Below are positions 17,365-25,876 of a stretch of 63,324 bases of DNA, in pieces. How positions within the stretch are numbered: position 1 is the first letter of the stretch; every line of letters starts with the position of its first letter. Source of the stretch: Myxococcales bacterium (GTDB lineage Bacteria; Myxococcota; Myxococcia; Myxococcales; Myxococcaceae); assembly GCA_030681895.1 (NCBI GenBank), contig JAUXRI010000025.1:1-63324 (forward strand), written 5' to 3'. Below the pieces are notes generated by a model. The model was not told the DNA's origin, did no database searches, and saw nothing but the letters and a program-made list of their open reading frames with translations. Made by a program: the position numbers and the translations under genes.

Positions 17365-19155
17365 TCAGCCCTCCTTCTCAGCGCTGCCGAAGAGCGCCTT
17401 GCGAACCCGGCCGAGGTGTCGCTTCGCGTGGTTGGTCACCTCGGGAGGCTGCGACTTGTCTTCGATGACCTCCTGCAGCAGCTTGGCCGTCTGGATGTTG
17501 CAGGCGCCGCCCAGGCCGGCCACCGCGAGAATCTTGTCCTGCTTCACCTTCTCCTTGTTGAAGAGACCGCCCTTCACCTGGAGCAGTTGCGTGAAGTACG
17601 CGAGCGCCCCGGTCACGCCAGTCGAGCCGATCGCCGAGTAGATCGCTTCGTGCTCTTCGGCCGAGCGCTTCTCGAACTTCGGGTCCTTCACCAGCTTCAT
17701 CAGATCGAGGAACGCCTTCTCGCGGTCGAACTCGGGCAACACGCGCGCTGCCTGGATGCGGACCTGCTGGGTGTCGTCTTCGAGCATGGCCGCGATCATC
17801 TTGCGCGCCTCACCCGTGCGCCCACGCGCGATGATCCCCATGACCTCGAGCTTCACCGCGAGGTTCCTGGACTTCAGCACCGTGGCGAAGAAGCGGATCT
17901 TGTCGGGGTGGTTGGCGCGATCGAGCACGTAGATCATGTCGCGCACGATCTGGGGCTTGTCGCTCTGCAGGCGGTTGACGAACGGGTCGGGCTGCTCCTT
18001 CGCGAAGGGAATGAGCACGTCGCAGAGCAACACGCGGTTCTCTGGCAGCTCGATGACCTCGAGTGCATCGAGCCACAGCGGCACGGACTCGGGCCCGAGG
18101 TTCGAGAGGTAGCGCACGATTTCCTGGGGGTTCTTGAGCCGGGTCGTCTTGATGATGTCGGCGACGCGGTTGACGCGCGTCTCTTCGCCCATGTGCGAGG
18201 TGAAGTTCCGCAAGAGCCGGCCGACGGCGCTGTCCGAGCCGAGGCGCTGCTCCATGGCCTTCAGCTTGAGGACGACCTGGTTGATGATCGTGAAGTCCTC
18301 CTGCAGCAGCATCGCGTCGAGCAGCTGGGTGAACATGTCGGTGAGGAGCTCGGCGTCGTCGACGCCGCTCTCGACGACCTGGAAGACGGCGCTGATGAGC
18401 TTGGGGAAGAGCCGCTGGTTCTCTTCGTCGTGCACGTCCTTCTGCACGCGCGCCTTGAAGGTCGGGTCGGCGGTGATGCCGGTGATCACAACGCCACGCA
18501 TCTGCTCGACGTGGTCGAGCTTCATCTCGAGATCTTCTTCGGTGACGCGGGCGAAACGAAGGAAGTCGTCGCTGGCCGTGCGCAGGCGGCGCTGCAGGTA
18601 GTCGACCACCTTGTCGACCTCGACCTGGACCTCCTCCTCGGAGAACTCGTCCATGCGGAAGCCTTCGACCATGATGTATTCGAAGTTCGGCATCTGGGCC
18701 CGCCAGAGCTGGGCGTTGATGTCCTCGGCGCCGCGATCGGGATCCGACAACGAGATGGTCGTGAAGGCCGTGAGCTCCTCCACCGTGAAGCCCGGGCGGA
18801 AGATGAGCTGGCGAATACCGTCCTTGAAGAACTTGTACGGCAGCTGGCTGTCTTCGCTGAACAGATCCTGTTTGTGCAGCTGGAAGTTGGTGAGGTCGAC
18901 CTTCAGCTGAAGCGGGCCGAACTCCTCGTGGTACGCGACGAGCGCCGCGTGCGCCTTCATCAGGTACTCGCCGTATTTCGACTCGTTGTGGCGGTACATG
19001 CCAATCATCTTGATGCCCTTGAGCAGGTGGTACGCCACGCTGCGGGCGACCTCGACCTGTCGCTTGAGCTTCGGGTCCGACATCGGGTCGGCATCAGGCG
19101 CGTCGAGGACGTGCGAAGGAGGTGCGAGGGACTCGCGAGCTACCGGAGAGGCCAT
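17365..19155 (-). CDS. HEAT-repeat protein
   Basis: The protein has 596 residues from ATG 19155; ATG 19083 is an alternative that would remove 24 poorly ordered residues. Residues about 35-140 (VAYHLLKGIKMIGMYRHNES ... ELTAFTTI) look like the N-terminal module of the following HD-GYP-like protein. Residues about 300-560 are tandem helical HEAT-type repeats (for example MIAAMLEDDTQQVRIQAARV and DREKAFLDLMKLVKDP). HEAT arrays bind proteins. There is no membrane segment and no enzyme motif. Gene order on this strand is cyclic-nucleotide-binding protein, HEAT, HD-GYP-like. Together they look like a cytoplasmic signalling module with sensor, scaffold and output. Confidence 0.82.
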   Translation of the reverse strand: MASPVARESLAPPSHVLDAPDADPMSDPKLKRQVEVARSVAYHLLKGIKMIGMYRHNESKYGEYLMKAHAALVAYHEEFGPLQLKVDLTNFQLHKQDLFSEDSQLPYKFFKDGIRQLIFRPGFTVEELTAFTTISLSDPDRGAEDINAQLWRAQMPNFEYIMVEGFRMDEFSEEEVQVEVDKVVDYLQRRLRTASDDFLRFARVTEEDLEMKLDHVEQMRGVVITGITADPTFKARVQKDVHDEENQRLFPKLISAVFQVVESGVDDAELLTDMFTQLLDAMLLQEDFTIINQVVLKLKAMEQRLGSDSAVGRLLRNFTSHMGEETRVNRVADIIKTTRLKNPQEIVRYLSNLGPESVPLWLDALEVIELPENRVLLCDVLIPFAKEQPDPFVNRLQSDKPQIVRDMIYVLDRANHPDKIRFFATVLKSRNLAVKLEVMGIIARGRTGEARKMIAAMLEDDTQQVRIQAARVLPEFDREKAFLDLMKLVKDPKFEKRSAEEHEAIYSAIGSTGVTGALAYFTQLLQVKGGLFNKEKVKQDKILAVAGLGGACNIQTAKLLQEVIEDKSQPPEVTNHAKRHLGRVRKALFGSAEKEG

Positions 19156-19239
19156 GGCGAGACTCTACCGCCCTGCTGGAGTCTGGCTCGTCCGTGGTGC
19201 ACGCCGAACGACGGGGGGTGCGACTTCTGCCCACCCGGG

Positions 19240-19677
19240 TCAGCGAATGGCGTCTCGCAGGCGGCGCGTGAGCACCTTGATGATGCCCATCGCGATCTCG
19301 GGCTTCTCGGTCATGATCTCCTGGAAGTCCTCGCGGGTGATCTTGAGCATCGCGGTCTCGGTGAGCGCGGTGACGGTGGCCGAGCGCGGCGCGGCGTCGA
19401 GGATCGCCATCTCTCCGAAGCACTCGCGTTCCCCCAGCTCGGCGATGACGCGATCTTGTTTGTGGACGCGCACCTTGCCGTCGATCACCAGGTAGAGCGC
19501 GTCGCCGGACTCTCCTTCGGCGAAGATCTCGTCACCCTGATCGCGCCGCTCTTCACTCGAGATCAAGGCGACGGCGGTCAGATCCTCTCCGGGAATCTGG
19601 GAGAACAGATCGATCGACTTGAGGAAGAGCACCTTCTCGACGGTGGAGATCATGAGCGCTGGCGGGCGCGAGAGCAT
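19240..19677 (-). CDS. Cyclic-nucleotide-binding (Crp-like) domain protein
   Basis: The protein has 145 residues from ATG 19677, or 137 residues from ATG 19653, which removes MLSRPPAL. It is a single CAP_ED beta-roll with an intact phosphate-binding cassette (CFGEMAILDAAPRSATVTA, with the Glu of GE and the Arg/Ser of PRSA that hold the cyclic phosphate and ribose). There is no DNA-binding helix-turn-helix, so it is not a transcription factor; it ends at a helix (IIKVLTRRLRDAIR). A stand-alone cAMP or cGMP sensor is likely. It sits 84 bases upstream of the HEAT gene on the same strand and probably controls that module. Confidence 0.86.
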   Translation of the reverse strand: MLSRPPALMISTVEKVLFLKSIDLFSQIPGEDLTAVALISSEERRDQGDEIFAEGESGDALYLVIDGKVRVHKQDRVIAELGERECFGEMAILDAAPRSATVTALTETAMLKITREDFQEIMTEKPEIAMGIIKVLTRRLRDAIR

Positions 19678-19742
19678 AGCGCGCGCCTTCGAGAGTGCAC
19701 CGCCCTCGATCGCGCCCTCGAGAACTGTCAGAGGCGTGCGTC

Positions 19743-20021
19743 ATGGACTGGAAACTGGTGGGGACGACGTTCCTGGCGGTCTTCGTCGCCGAGCTCGGTG
19801 ACAAGACCCAACTCGCGACACTCTCGTTTGCCAGCTCCGGGCAGTCGAGGCTGTCGGTCTTCATCGGGTCTGCGCTCGCCCTGGTCGCGACCTCGGCCAT
19901 CGCCGTGATGGTTGGCGAGGCGCTCAGCCGCGTGGTGCCGCCGCTGCTCCTCCAGCGCATCGCCGGGGTGGCCTTCCTCGTGATCGGCGGCTGGGTGCTC
20001 TGGTCGACGACGCGGGCCTGA
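19743..20021 (+). CDS. Half-size UPF0016 (Gdt1/TMEM165 type) transporter
   Basis: The protein has 92 residues from ATG 19743. Three hydrophobic helices surround the family signature AELGDKTQLA (E-x-G-D-K-T), which forms the cation site. Most UPF0016 proteins have two such repeats and six helices. This one has one, so it must act as a homodimer or oligomer, as some bacterial single-domain members do. Family members export Mn2+ or exchange Ca2+/Mn2+ for protons. The gene is alone between oppositely oriented genes. It ends 18 bases from the convergent transporter-HEAT gene, with a small GC-rich inverted repeat in the gap. Confidence 0.88.
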   Translation: MDWKLVGTTFLAVFVAELGDKTQLATLSFASSGQSRLSVFIGSALALVATSAIAVMVGEALSRVVPPLLLQRIAGVAFLVIGGWVLWSTTRA

Positions 20022-20039
20022 GACGCTGGCGGCGCCTCG

Positions 20040-22928
20040 TCAGGCGGCGCTGATTCGCGCGCTGGAGCGGATGGCCTCGAGCTGCTGCTGCACGAGCGGT
20101 GAGTCGTCGCCTTCACGGCTGGCTGCGAGCGCGAGGGCGCGCGTGGGGTCGATCGAGGCCAGCGTCGAAACGGCGATCTCGCGCACCAGGGCGTTTCCGT
20201 CGGCTGCCGCGCTCTCGAGCATCGCGGGGCCTTCGGTCGCCGTCACCGCAGCCCTGCCCGCGCACCACACGGCGCAGGCTCTCACCCACGCCACTTCGTC
20301 TTTCGTCAACTCGACGAGGGCTGCCTTCGCGTCGAGGCCGTCGGGGCGGGGGAAGAGCTCGGCGACGGCCTTCAGTTTCTCCGCCCGTGGCTGTTCGTCG
20401 AGCAGCGGCAGGAACCGGGCCTTGAGCTCACGATCGAGCAGGTTGTCGAGCAGCTCCACCGCGTTGCCTCGGCGCCGGGCCGCGTCGGCCGCGAGCGCGT
20501 CTCGAATACCCGCGGCGATCTGCTCCATGTCTGCGTCGGGGTAGAGCACCGCGAGGAGCAGGAACAGCCGGCCCTCGATCTGCGCCACCTTCTCGGTGAT
20601 GGCCGACGAGAGCAGGGCACGGGCCGCGGGCTCGCCGGTGCGGGGCGTCGCCGCGACGGGACCTCCGCCGAGCCCCAACGCTTCGGCGTGATGGAGCGCC
20701 TTCCACGCGCGCCCGAGCTCTTTGTCGAGCGCCGCGCGAACCGGCGCCTTGTCTTTGAGGATCAGGCGGCGGCCCTTCACCGTGCGCGCGAGCGCCTTAT
20801 AGAGCCGGCCACGCAACTCCTCGTCGGGCTCGTCGAGGTGCTGGGTGATGACGTCGATGGCCTCGACTGTGCCGAGGCGGCCCAGCACACGCGCGACCGA
20901 GCGCCTGATGTTGGCGTCTTCGAGCTGGTTCCCGAGCACCTTGGCGAGCGTCGGCACGATCGAGACGCCGAAGTTCGTGAGCGCCTCGGTGGCCTCGCGC
21001 GCCGTCTCGTGGCTCTGCGTTCGGTAGATGAGGGGAATGACGAACTCGGCGCTCTTGAGCTGGCCCGCGGCGGTGACGGCGGCGCGGCGCACGCGGGGAT
21101 CGGCGTCGCTCATCAACTGGAGCACCGGCTGGTAGAAATTCTTCACGCCGATCGCGCCCAGCACCTTCGCGGCATGCAGGCGCATGACGTTGTCTTTGTT
21201 GTCGATGAGCGCCTTGAGCGCCTCGGCCGCCACCAGCACCCCGTCGAGCCCGCCGTAGCGGATCATGCCTGTGACGGCGGCGCTGCGAATGCGCGGGTCG
21301 GCGTCCTGCAGGAAGACACGCACGCTCTTGACGGCCTTGTCGCGACCGATGGCACAGAACGCGTCGATGGCCGCAGCGCGCACCGCCGGATCGGCGTCTT
21401 CGAAGCGCCTGAAGACCGAGTTCGCGAAGCGCATCGTCTGGCGGTGGGCGTAGTACTCGAGGGCCTTCACCCGCACCGCAGAGTCCGGGTGCTCGAGCAG
21501 GTGCTCCACCTCGATGTCGAGCGCGAGCTTCTCGAGGTGCGGCAGCAGCGCCAGGGCGTTCAAGACCTCTCGGGTGTCGTCGCTGGCCAGCGCGCGCTCG
21601 ATGACGCCGCTGGTCGATCCGTCGACGACGCTGACCCGCGCACCAGCGAGATCGAGGCGACGGTTCTTGAGGTTGTCCTGCAGCGTCTTGATGTAGCGGC
21701 TCCGCAAGCTCGACACGACCGCGAGCCAGGCGCCTCCGAGGGCGAGCGAGATCCACGCGAGGCGATAGGGGTCTTTGCCCACCACCATGCCCCAGGCCTT
21801 CAGCGTCAGGCCCGCGAGGCCGATGGCGGTGGGCTTGACGACGCCGTCGATGAACGCCTTCGCCGCGACGCGGGCCTGTGAAGGCACCGGCAGGTAGAGG
21901 ATCTGCGTGGTGGCGTCGTTCACCGAGTAGCGGAACAACGTGTCGGCGCCCTTGGTGAGCGAGGCGGCCCACAGGGCAGGGAAGAGCACCAGCGCGGCGT
22001 TGCCGAGGGTGAGCGCGAGCGGGAGCACGGCGAGCGAGGCGACGACCCCGGCGCGGTTGAGGAGCCGGCCCGTGCCGAACAATTGCAGCACGAGGGCGAA
22101 CGCGCCCACCACCGCGCTGAAGTAGCCGAAGTACGAGGCCAGCTCGTCGGGTGCGATCTTGTCGGCGGCGACGACCTTGAACTCGAAGTCGACGAGCGTC
22201 GTCGTGAAGAAGGTGACGGCGGCCAGCAGCGCGACGGTGCGCAGGTGCGGGTCGGCCATCACGCGGGCGCCACCACCGGTGCGTTTGGCGGCGCTCGGCT
22301 TTCCACTCGCAGCACGCGCGAACAGCCGCTGTCGGCCCAGCTTGCCGGCGAAGAAGCTCGCCACCGCCGTCGTCGCCAGCAACACCAGACACATCAACAG
22401 CAGCGCGCTGGTGCCGAACGTCTTCGCCACCTTCGCCGACAACAGGCCGATGAGGATGTTGGCGAACGTGCCACCGGCGCCGATCAGCCCGTACAGCCGC
22501 TTGGCCTCCTGCGCGTTGAAGAGCTCGTTCGCCAGCGTCCAGAACTGCACCAGCACCAGCGCGCCCATCACCTCGACCGACACGTAGATGAGGGAATAGA
22601 CCCAGGGCGGCTGGCTGCGTTCGATGACGTACAAGAGCCCGAAGCAGGCAGCGAAGAGCGACGCCGAACCCAGGGCCATCAGATCGCGGCGCACGCGCGC
22701 GGCGAGGCGGCCATAGAGCAGACCGCTCGCCGTCACCGCGACCGCCGAGAGCACATACATCCACGCGAGCTGCGATCGATCGCCGTGCGCCAGGAACAAC
22801 GCATCGCGCACGCTACGGCCCGTGAGGAACGAGCCGACGGCGAAGAGGCTGTGAAGAAAGAGCGCCAACGTCAGCTGGCGTTCACCCCGTCGAACTGGAA
22901 GGACCGCCTCGACGATGCGCAGCAGCAC
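20040..22928 (-). CDS. Nucleotide-transporter-like (Npt/Tlc, MFS) membrane protein fused to HEAT repeats
   Basis: This 962-residue protein has two parts. Residues 1-400 form about twelve membrane helices with the pattern of ATP/ADP translocase-like MFS proteins (FLTGRSVRDALFLAHGDRS at the first loop, QFWTLANELFNAQEAKRLYG in the middle). Residues about 440-940 are soluble HEAT repeats (ADPAVRAAAIDAFCAIGRD, DADPRVRRAAVTAAGQL, EDANIRRSVARVLGRLG). True nucleotide translocases serve intracellular parasites; in free-living bacteria the homologues often carry HEAT and cyclic-nucleotide domains and have unknown roles. It lies 26 bases after the transglutaminase gene in the MoxR operon. A role in envelope stress or signalling is an inference. 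Confidence 0.82.
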   Translation of the reverse strand: MLLRIVEAVLPVRRGERQLTLALFLHSLFAVGSFLTGRSVRDALFLAHGDRSQLAWMYVLSAVAVTASGLLYGRLAARVRRDLMALGSASLFAACFGLLYVIERSQPPWVYSLIYVSVEVMGALVLVQFWTLANELFNAQEAKRLYGLIGAGGTFANILIGLLSAKVAKTFGTSALLLMCLVLLATTAVASFFAGKLGRQRLFARAASGKPSAAKRTGGGARVMADPHLRTVALLAAVTFFTTTLVDFEFKVVAADKIAPDELASYFGYFSAVVGAFALVLQLFGTGRLLNRAGVVASLAVLPLALTLGNAALVLFPALWAASLTKGADTLFRYSVNDATTQILYLPVPSQARVAAKAFIDGVVKPTAIGLAGLTLKAWGMVVGKDPYRLAWISLALGGAWLAVVSSLRSRYIKTLQDNLKNRRLDLAGARVSVVDGSTSGVIERALASDDTREVLNALALLPHLEKLALDIEVEHLLEHPDSAVRVKALEYYAHRQTMRFANSVFRRFEDADPAVRAAAIDAFCAIGRDKAVKSVRVFLQDADPRIRSAAVTGMIRYGGLDGVLVAAEALKALIDNKDNVMRLHAAKVLGAIGVKNFYQPVLQLMSDADPRVRRAAVTAAGQLKSAEFVIPLIYRTQSHETAREATEALTNFGVSIVPTLAKVLGNQLEDANIRRSVARVLGRLGTVEAIDVITQHLDEPDEELRGRLYKALARTVKGRRLILKDKAPVRAALDKELGRAWKALHHAEALGLGGGPVAATPRTGEPAARALLSSAITEKVAQIEGRLFLLLAVLYPDADMEQIAAGIRDALAADAARRRGNAVELLDNLLDRELKARFLPLLDEQPRAEKLKAVAELFPRPDGLDAKAALVELTKDEVAWVRACAVWCAGRAAVTATEGPAMLESAAADGNALVREIAVSTLASIDPTRALALAASREGDDSPLVQQQLEAIRSSARISAA

Positions 22929-22954
22929 GGGCGGAAGCGTAGCAATGCTCTGCG

Positions 22955-24934
22955 TCAGCCGATCGACGTTTCGAGCGGAGCGAGCAACGCCCGGCGCTCC
23001 CGCGCGTCGAGCGGGCTGTTGGTGAAGCGGGCCTCGAGGTACCGGCGCGTGGCGCGTGACACGGCGGCGGCGAGCGGGTGGCCTTCACGAACCAGGCTCG
23101 CCGAGAGCTCCTCGATCGGCAGGGTCGCCACCGCCGTGACGCCGCGGGCCTTCAGGCGGGCTTCGAGTTCTTCCAGGAAGCTGCTGGCGGGGTGGGGCGC
23201 GTGCCGGCGGCGGCGTCGGAGCACGAGCACGAGGAGCGCGACGACGCAGACGACGAGGGCGACCGTACTGACAGGCACCCGGGTGTTCAGCGGCGACGAA
23301 GCGCTGGACTCTGGCGTCGGCGTCGCCACCTGGGGCGGGCGAACGAGCTGACGCGCGAACGACATCTGATCCTGGAACGAGTAGTCGATCACGCGGGTTC
23401 GCCACCACGCCTCGAGGCGCTCCCAGGCGCTGGTGAGGGCGGCCGCCCACGCGCTGCTCGACGCTGCGCGCCCGAGGTCGGGGGTCGCGTCGAGGCGAAC
23501 CCAGGCCCCATCGACGAACGCCTCGGTCCACGCGTGTGCGTCGCCCGAGCGCACCACGTACCGCCCGCCGGCCCGTTCGCCTCCAAAGAAGCCCGTCACC
23601 ACGCGGCTGGGCACCTTCTGGACTCGGAGCATGATGGCCAGCGCGGTCGCGAAGTCCTCGCAGTGCCCGGCGCGCCGCGTGAACAGGAAGTCGGCGAGCG
23701 GATCGGTCACGCTCCCCGGCAGCTCGAGGGTGTAGGCGTACCGGCGCTTGAGCTCGCGCTCGAGCCTCAGCGCGATCTCGTTGGGAACCGTCGCTCCGCC
23801 AGAGAGTTCTTTCGCCAGCGGGGCGATGCGGGGGTCGAGCGCCGGCAGGGCGAGCCCACCGATCTCGTCTGGAGGAGTTCGATCGATGCGGCCCAGCTCA
23901 TCGCTCGTCGCCGCGTACGTCATCGAGTTCGCGTCGATGGCCCCGTAGATCTGATCTCCTGGCACGTGGAGCAGCGCCATCGGCTGGGTGCCCGAGACCG
24001 AGAGGCTGCGGGCTCGCGCGAAGAAGGTCGGGGTGTCGAGGGCGACCAGCGTGCGGCTCCCGTAGGCGGACGTCGTCTCGAAGTCCTGACTCACCTGGTT
24101 GACCGAGCGCTTCGAGGCGCGGTGCAGGCCCACCGAGCTCGCGCCTGTCGCCGGGGTGCCAGTCGATCTCCACTCGGCGCCGTCGAACAGATCGAAGTGG
24201 CGCCCGACCCAATAGGCTTCGATTCGTTCGCTGCCCGGGTCGGGAATGAGCGCCACCCGGAACGCGACGCGGGCGCTCGTCTTGATGTCGCCGCCGCCGC
24301 CGAGGCGCACGGTCTCGGCCATGCCGGTGACGCCCCCGAGGCCCGGCGGCGCCCGGCGGTTGGCGAGGTTCCACGACAGGCGAGGGAAGACGACGAAGAA
24401 CGAGAGCCCCATCACCAGCGTCGCGAGACTCCCGACGATGAGCTGCTTCGAGATCGCGCGGCGCTCGGCCGGGTCGACGCTCGCTTCGTCCGCCGCGAGC
24501 ACCAGCCACGCCATCGACCACGCCGCGCAGAGGAAGAACATCACCAGCAGCACCGCGAACAGCACCTCGCCGGTGAGCGCCGCGCCGCCGCTGACCAGAA
24601 GCAGCCCCGACAGCAGCACCTGCCGCGAGGCCTGAGGGGTCGGCTCGGCCAGCATGCGATGACACGTGACCAGCGTCGCGAAGGACACGGCCGCGATGAC
24701 GAGATCGAGGATCGACGTCGCCACTGCGGCGATGAGCCCCAGGGCGATCACCAGGAGCACGAGGACCGAGGCCGTGCGCCGGCCCGCGAGCGGCCTGATG
24801 TCGAGCAGCGAGAGGAGCAGCGCCACGGGGAAGATCACCAGCACCGGAAGCGGGAGCACGCCCGGCAACGCGACGGCGCCGAAGCCCGCGAGCGCCGCGA
24901 GGTCGCGTGAGATCACGCCCGGGGTGCGGCTCAC
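22955..24934 (-). CDS. Transglutaminase-like membrane protein, TgpA type
   Basis: The protein has 659 residues from GTG 24934, overlapping the DUF58 stop by 4 bases. It has about six N-terminal helices (DUF3488 region, residues 15-190), then a periplasmic transglutaminase core with Cys425 in GHCEDFATALA, the His in SGDAHAWTEAFV and the Asp in RLDATP. A further helix near 545-570 is followed by a cytoplasmic DUF4129-like tail. This is the domain order of Pseudomonas TgpA. TgpA proteins are encoded next to MoxR ATPases and DUF58 proteins, as here. The substrate is unknown; periplasmic amidase or cross-linking chemistry is expected from the intact Cys-His-Asp triad. Confidence 0.9.
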   Translation of the reverse strand: MSRTPGVISRDLAALAGFGAVALPGVLPLPVLVIFPVALLLSLLDIRPLAGRRTASVLVLLVIALGLIAAVATSILDLVIAAVSFATLVTCHRMLAEPTPQASRQVLLSGLLLVSGGAALTGEVLFAVLLVMFFLCAAWSMAWLVLAADEASVDPAERRAISKQLIVGSLATLVMGLSFFVVFPRLSWNLANRRAPPGLGGVTGMAETVRLGGGGDIKTSARVAFRVALIPDPGSERIEAYWVGRHFDLFDGAEWRSTGTPATGASSVGLHRASKRSVNQVSQDFETTSAYGSRTLVALDTPTFFARARSLSVSGTQPMALLHVPGDQIYGAIDANSMTYAATSDELGRIDRTPPDEIGGLALPALDPRIAPLAKELSGGATVPNEIALRLERELKRRYAYTLELPGSVTDPLADFLFTRRAGHCEDFATALAIMLRVQKVPSRVVTGFFGGERAGGRYVVRSGDAHAWTEAFVDGAWVRLDATPDLGRAASSSAWAAALTSAWERLEAWWRTRVIDYSFQDQMSFARQLVRPPQVATPTPESSASSPLNTRVPVSTVALVVCVVALLVLVLRRRRRHAPHPASSFLEELEARLKARGVTAVATLPIEELSASLVREGHPLAAAVSRATRRYLEARFTNSPLDARERRALLAPLETSIG

Positions 24935-25872
24935 GGTTCGCTCCCGAACCCGGCCAGGGCCAGCGCCGACAGAATGCGCCGTTCGTGCGGTGCGCCGTGG
25001 GCCGGCCGGAGCCTGCGCGTCCCCACATCGAGGCCGACGTCGTAGCCCTGCTCCATCAGCATCGCGGTCTGACCGGCAGCCTCCTCGCAGGCGAACTCGA
25101 GCTCGTCGCCAGAGAGGCGCTCGTCGACGTTCAGGGTGATCTGGCGGCGCTCCTCGCGCTCCCGCTCGACGGTGATCAACTTTCCGGTGGTGGCCGTCTT
25201 GCGCCAGTGAATGCGCCGCGCGTCTTCGCCGATCGCGAGCTCCCGGAGGTCTGCCAGATCAGCCGTGCCATCGCGGTGCCTCGAGCCGCCCAGCTCGCCG
25301 CGAAGCAGGCTCTGATCTCGCGGTGGCGACTCGCACGCGAAGCCCCGCCGCGGGAAGACGAGCAGGCTGTCGGTCACCGCGATCGTGCGGATCTTCTCGA
25401 AGATGCCGAAGGGGAAGGTGGTGCTCACCTCGATGGCCTTGAGCGCCCAGGGCCCTCGACGAGGCGCGGTCGCCACGGCGCGCACCACCACCGGCCGGCC
25501 AGCGACGACGACGGGCGCCCACGCACCGGCCGACTCGAGCGAGCCCGACTCCTTCACCTTGAGCGCGAAGGCCTGGCCGCGCTTTCGTTTCAACTCGTAG
25601 CGCACGGTGAAGGGCTCGTGAGCGAAGGCGCCTTCAGGGAGCAGCCGACGCACCTCGAGATCCCAGATGACGCGCTCCGACAGCACGCCCGACACCACGA
25701 TGGTCGCCAGCAGCAGGCCCAGCACCAGGTACAGCAGGTTGTTGCCGGTGTTCAGCGCTCCCAGGCCGATGCCCATGGTGAGCAGCAGGTAGACGCGACC
25801 AACGGGCGTGATGCGCAGCAGTCGGCCGGGGTTGAGCGCCCGTCGGATCGAGCTGATCAGTCGCCGGAGCAT
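24931..25872 (-). CDS. DUF58 protein of the MoxR operon
   Basis: This 313-residue protein has two hydrophobic helices (about 27-65, VYLLLTMGIGLGALNTGNN then YLVLGLLLATIVVSG). A soluble region follows with the DUF58 hallmark LRELAIGEDARRIHWRKTA (about 215-235). DUF58 proteins carry a beta-sandwich and often a VWA-like fold and act as partners of MoxR ATPases. It lies 4 bases after moxR and overlaps the transglutaminase start, so the three are translationally coupled. The tail resembles the end of a degenerate von Willebrand domain, but no metal-site motif can be shown. Confidence 0.9.
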   Translation of the reverse strand: MLRRLISSIRRALNPGRLLRITPVGRVYLLLTMGIGLGALNTGNNLLYLVLGLLLATIVVSGVLSERVIWDLEVRRLLPEGAFAHEPFTVRYELKRKRGQAFALKVKESGSLESAGAWAPVVVAGRPVVVRAVATAPRRGPWALKAIEVSTTFPFGIFEKIRTIAVTDSLLVFPRRGFACESPPRDQSLLRGELGGSRHRDGTADLADLRELAIGEDARRIHWRKTATTGKLITVEREREERRQITLNVDERLSGDELEFACEEAAGQTAMLMEQGYDVGLDVGTRRLRPAHGAPHERRILSALALAGFGSEP

Positions 25873-25876
25873 CGCT

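Noticed and set aside
17284..19908. An 874-codon plus-strand frame opposite the HEAT and HD-GYP genes
   Set aside because: It is antisense to two recognisable genes and shows no domain of its own.
20030..20047. Bidirectional terminator between the UPF0016 and transporter-HEAT genes
   Set aside because: The stem has only five good pairs and no T-run.
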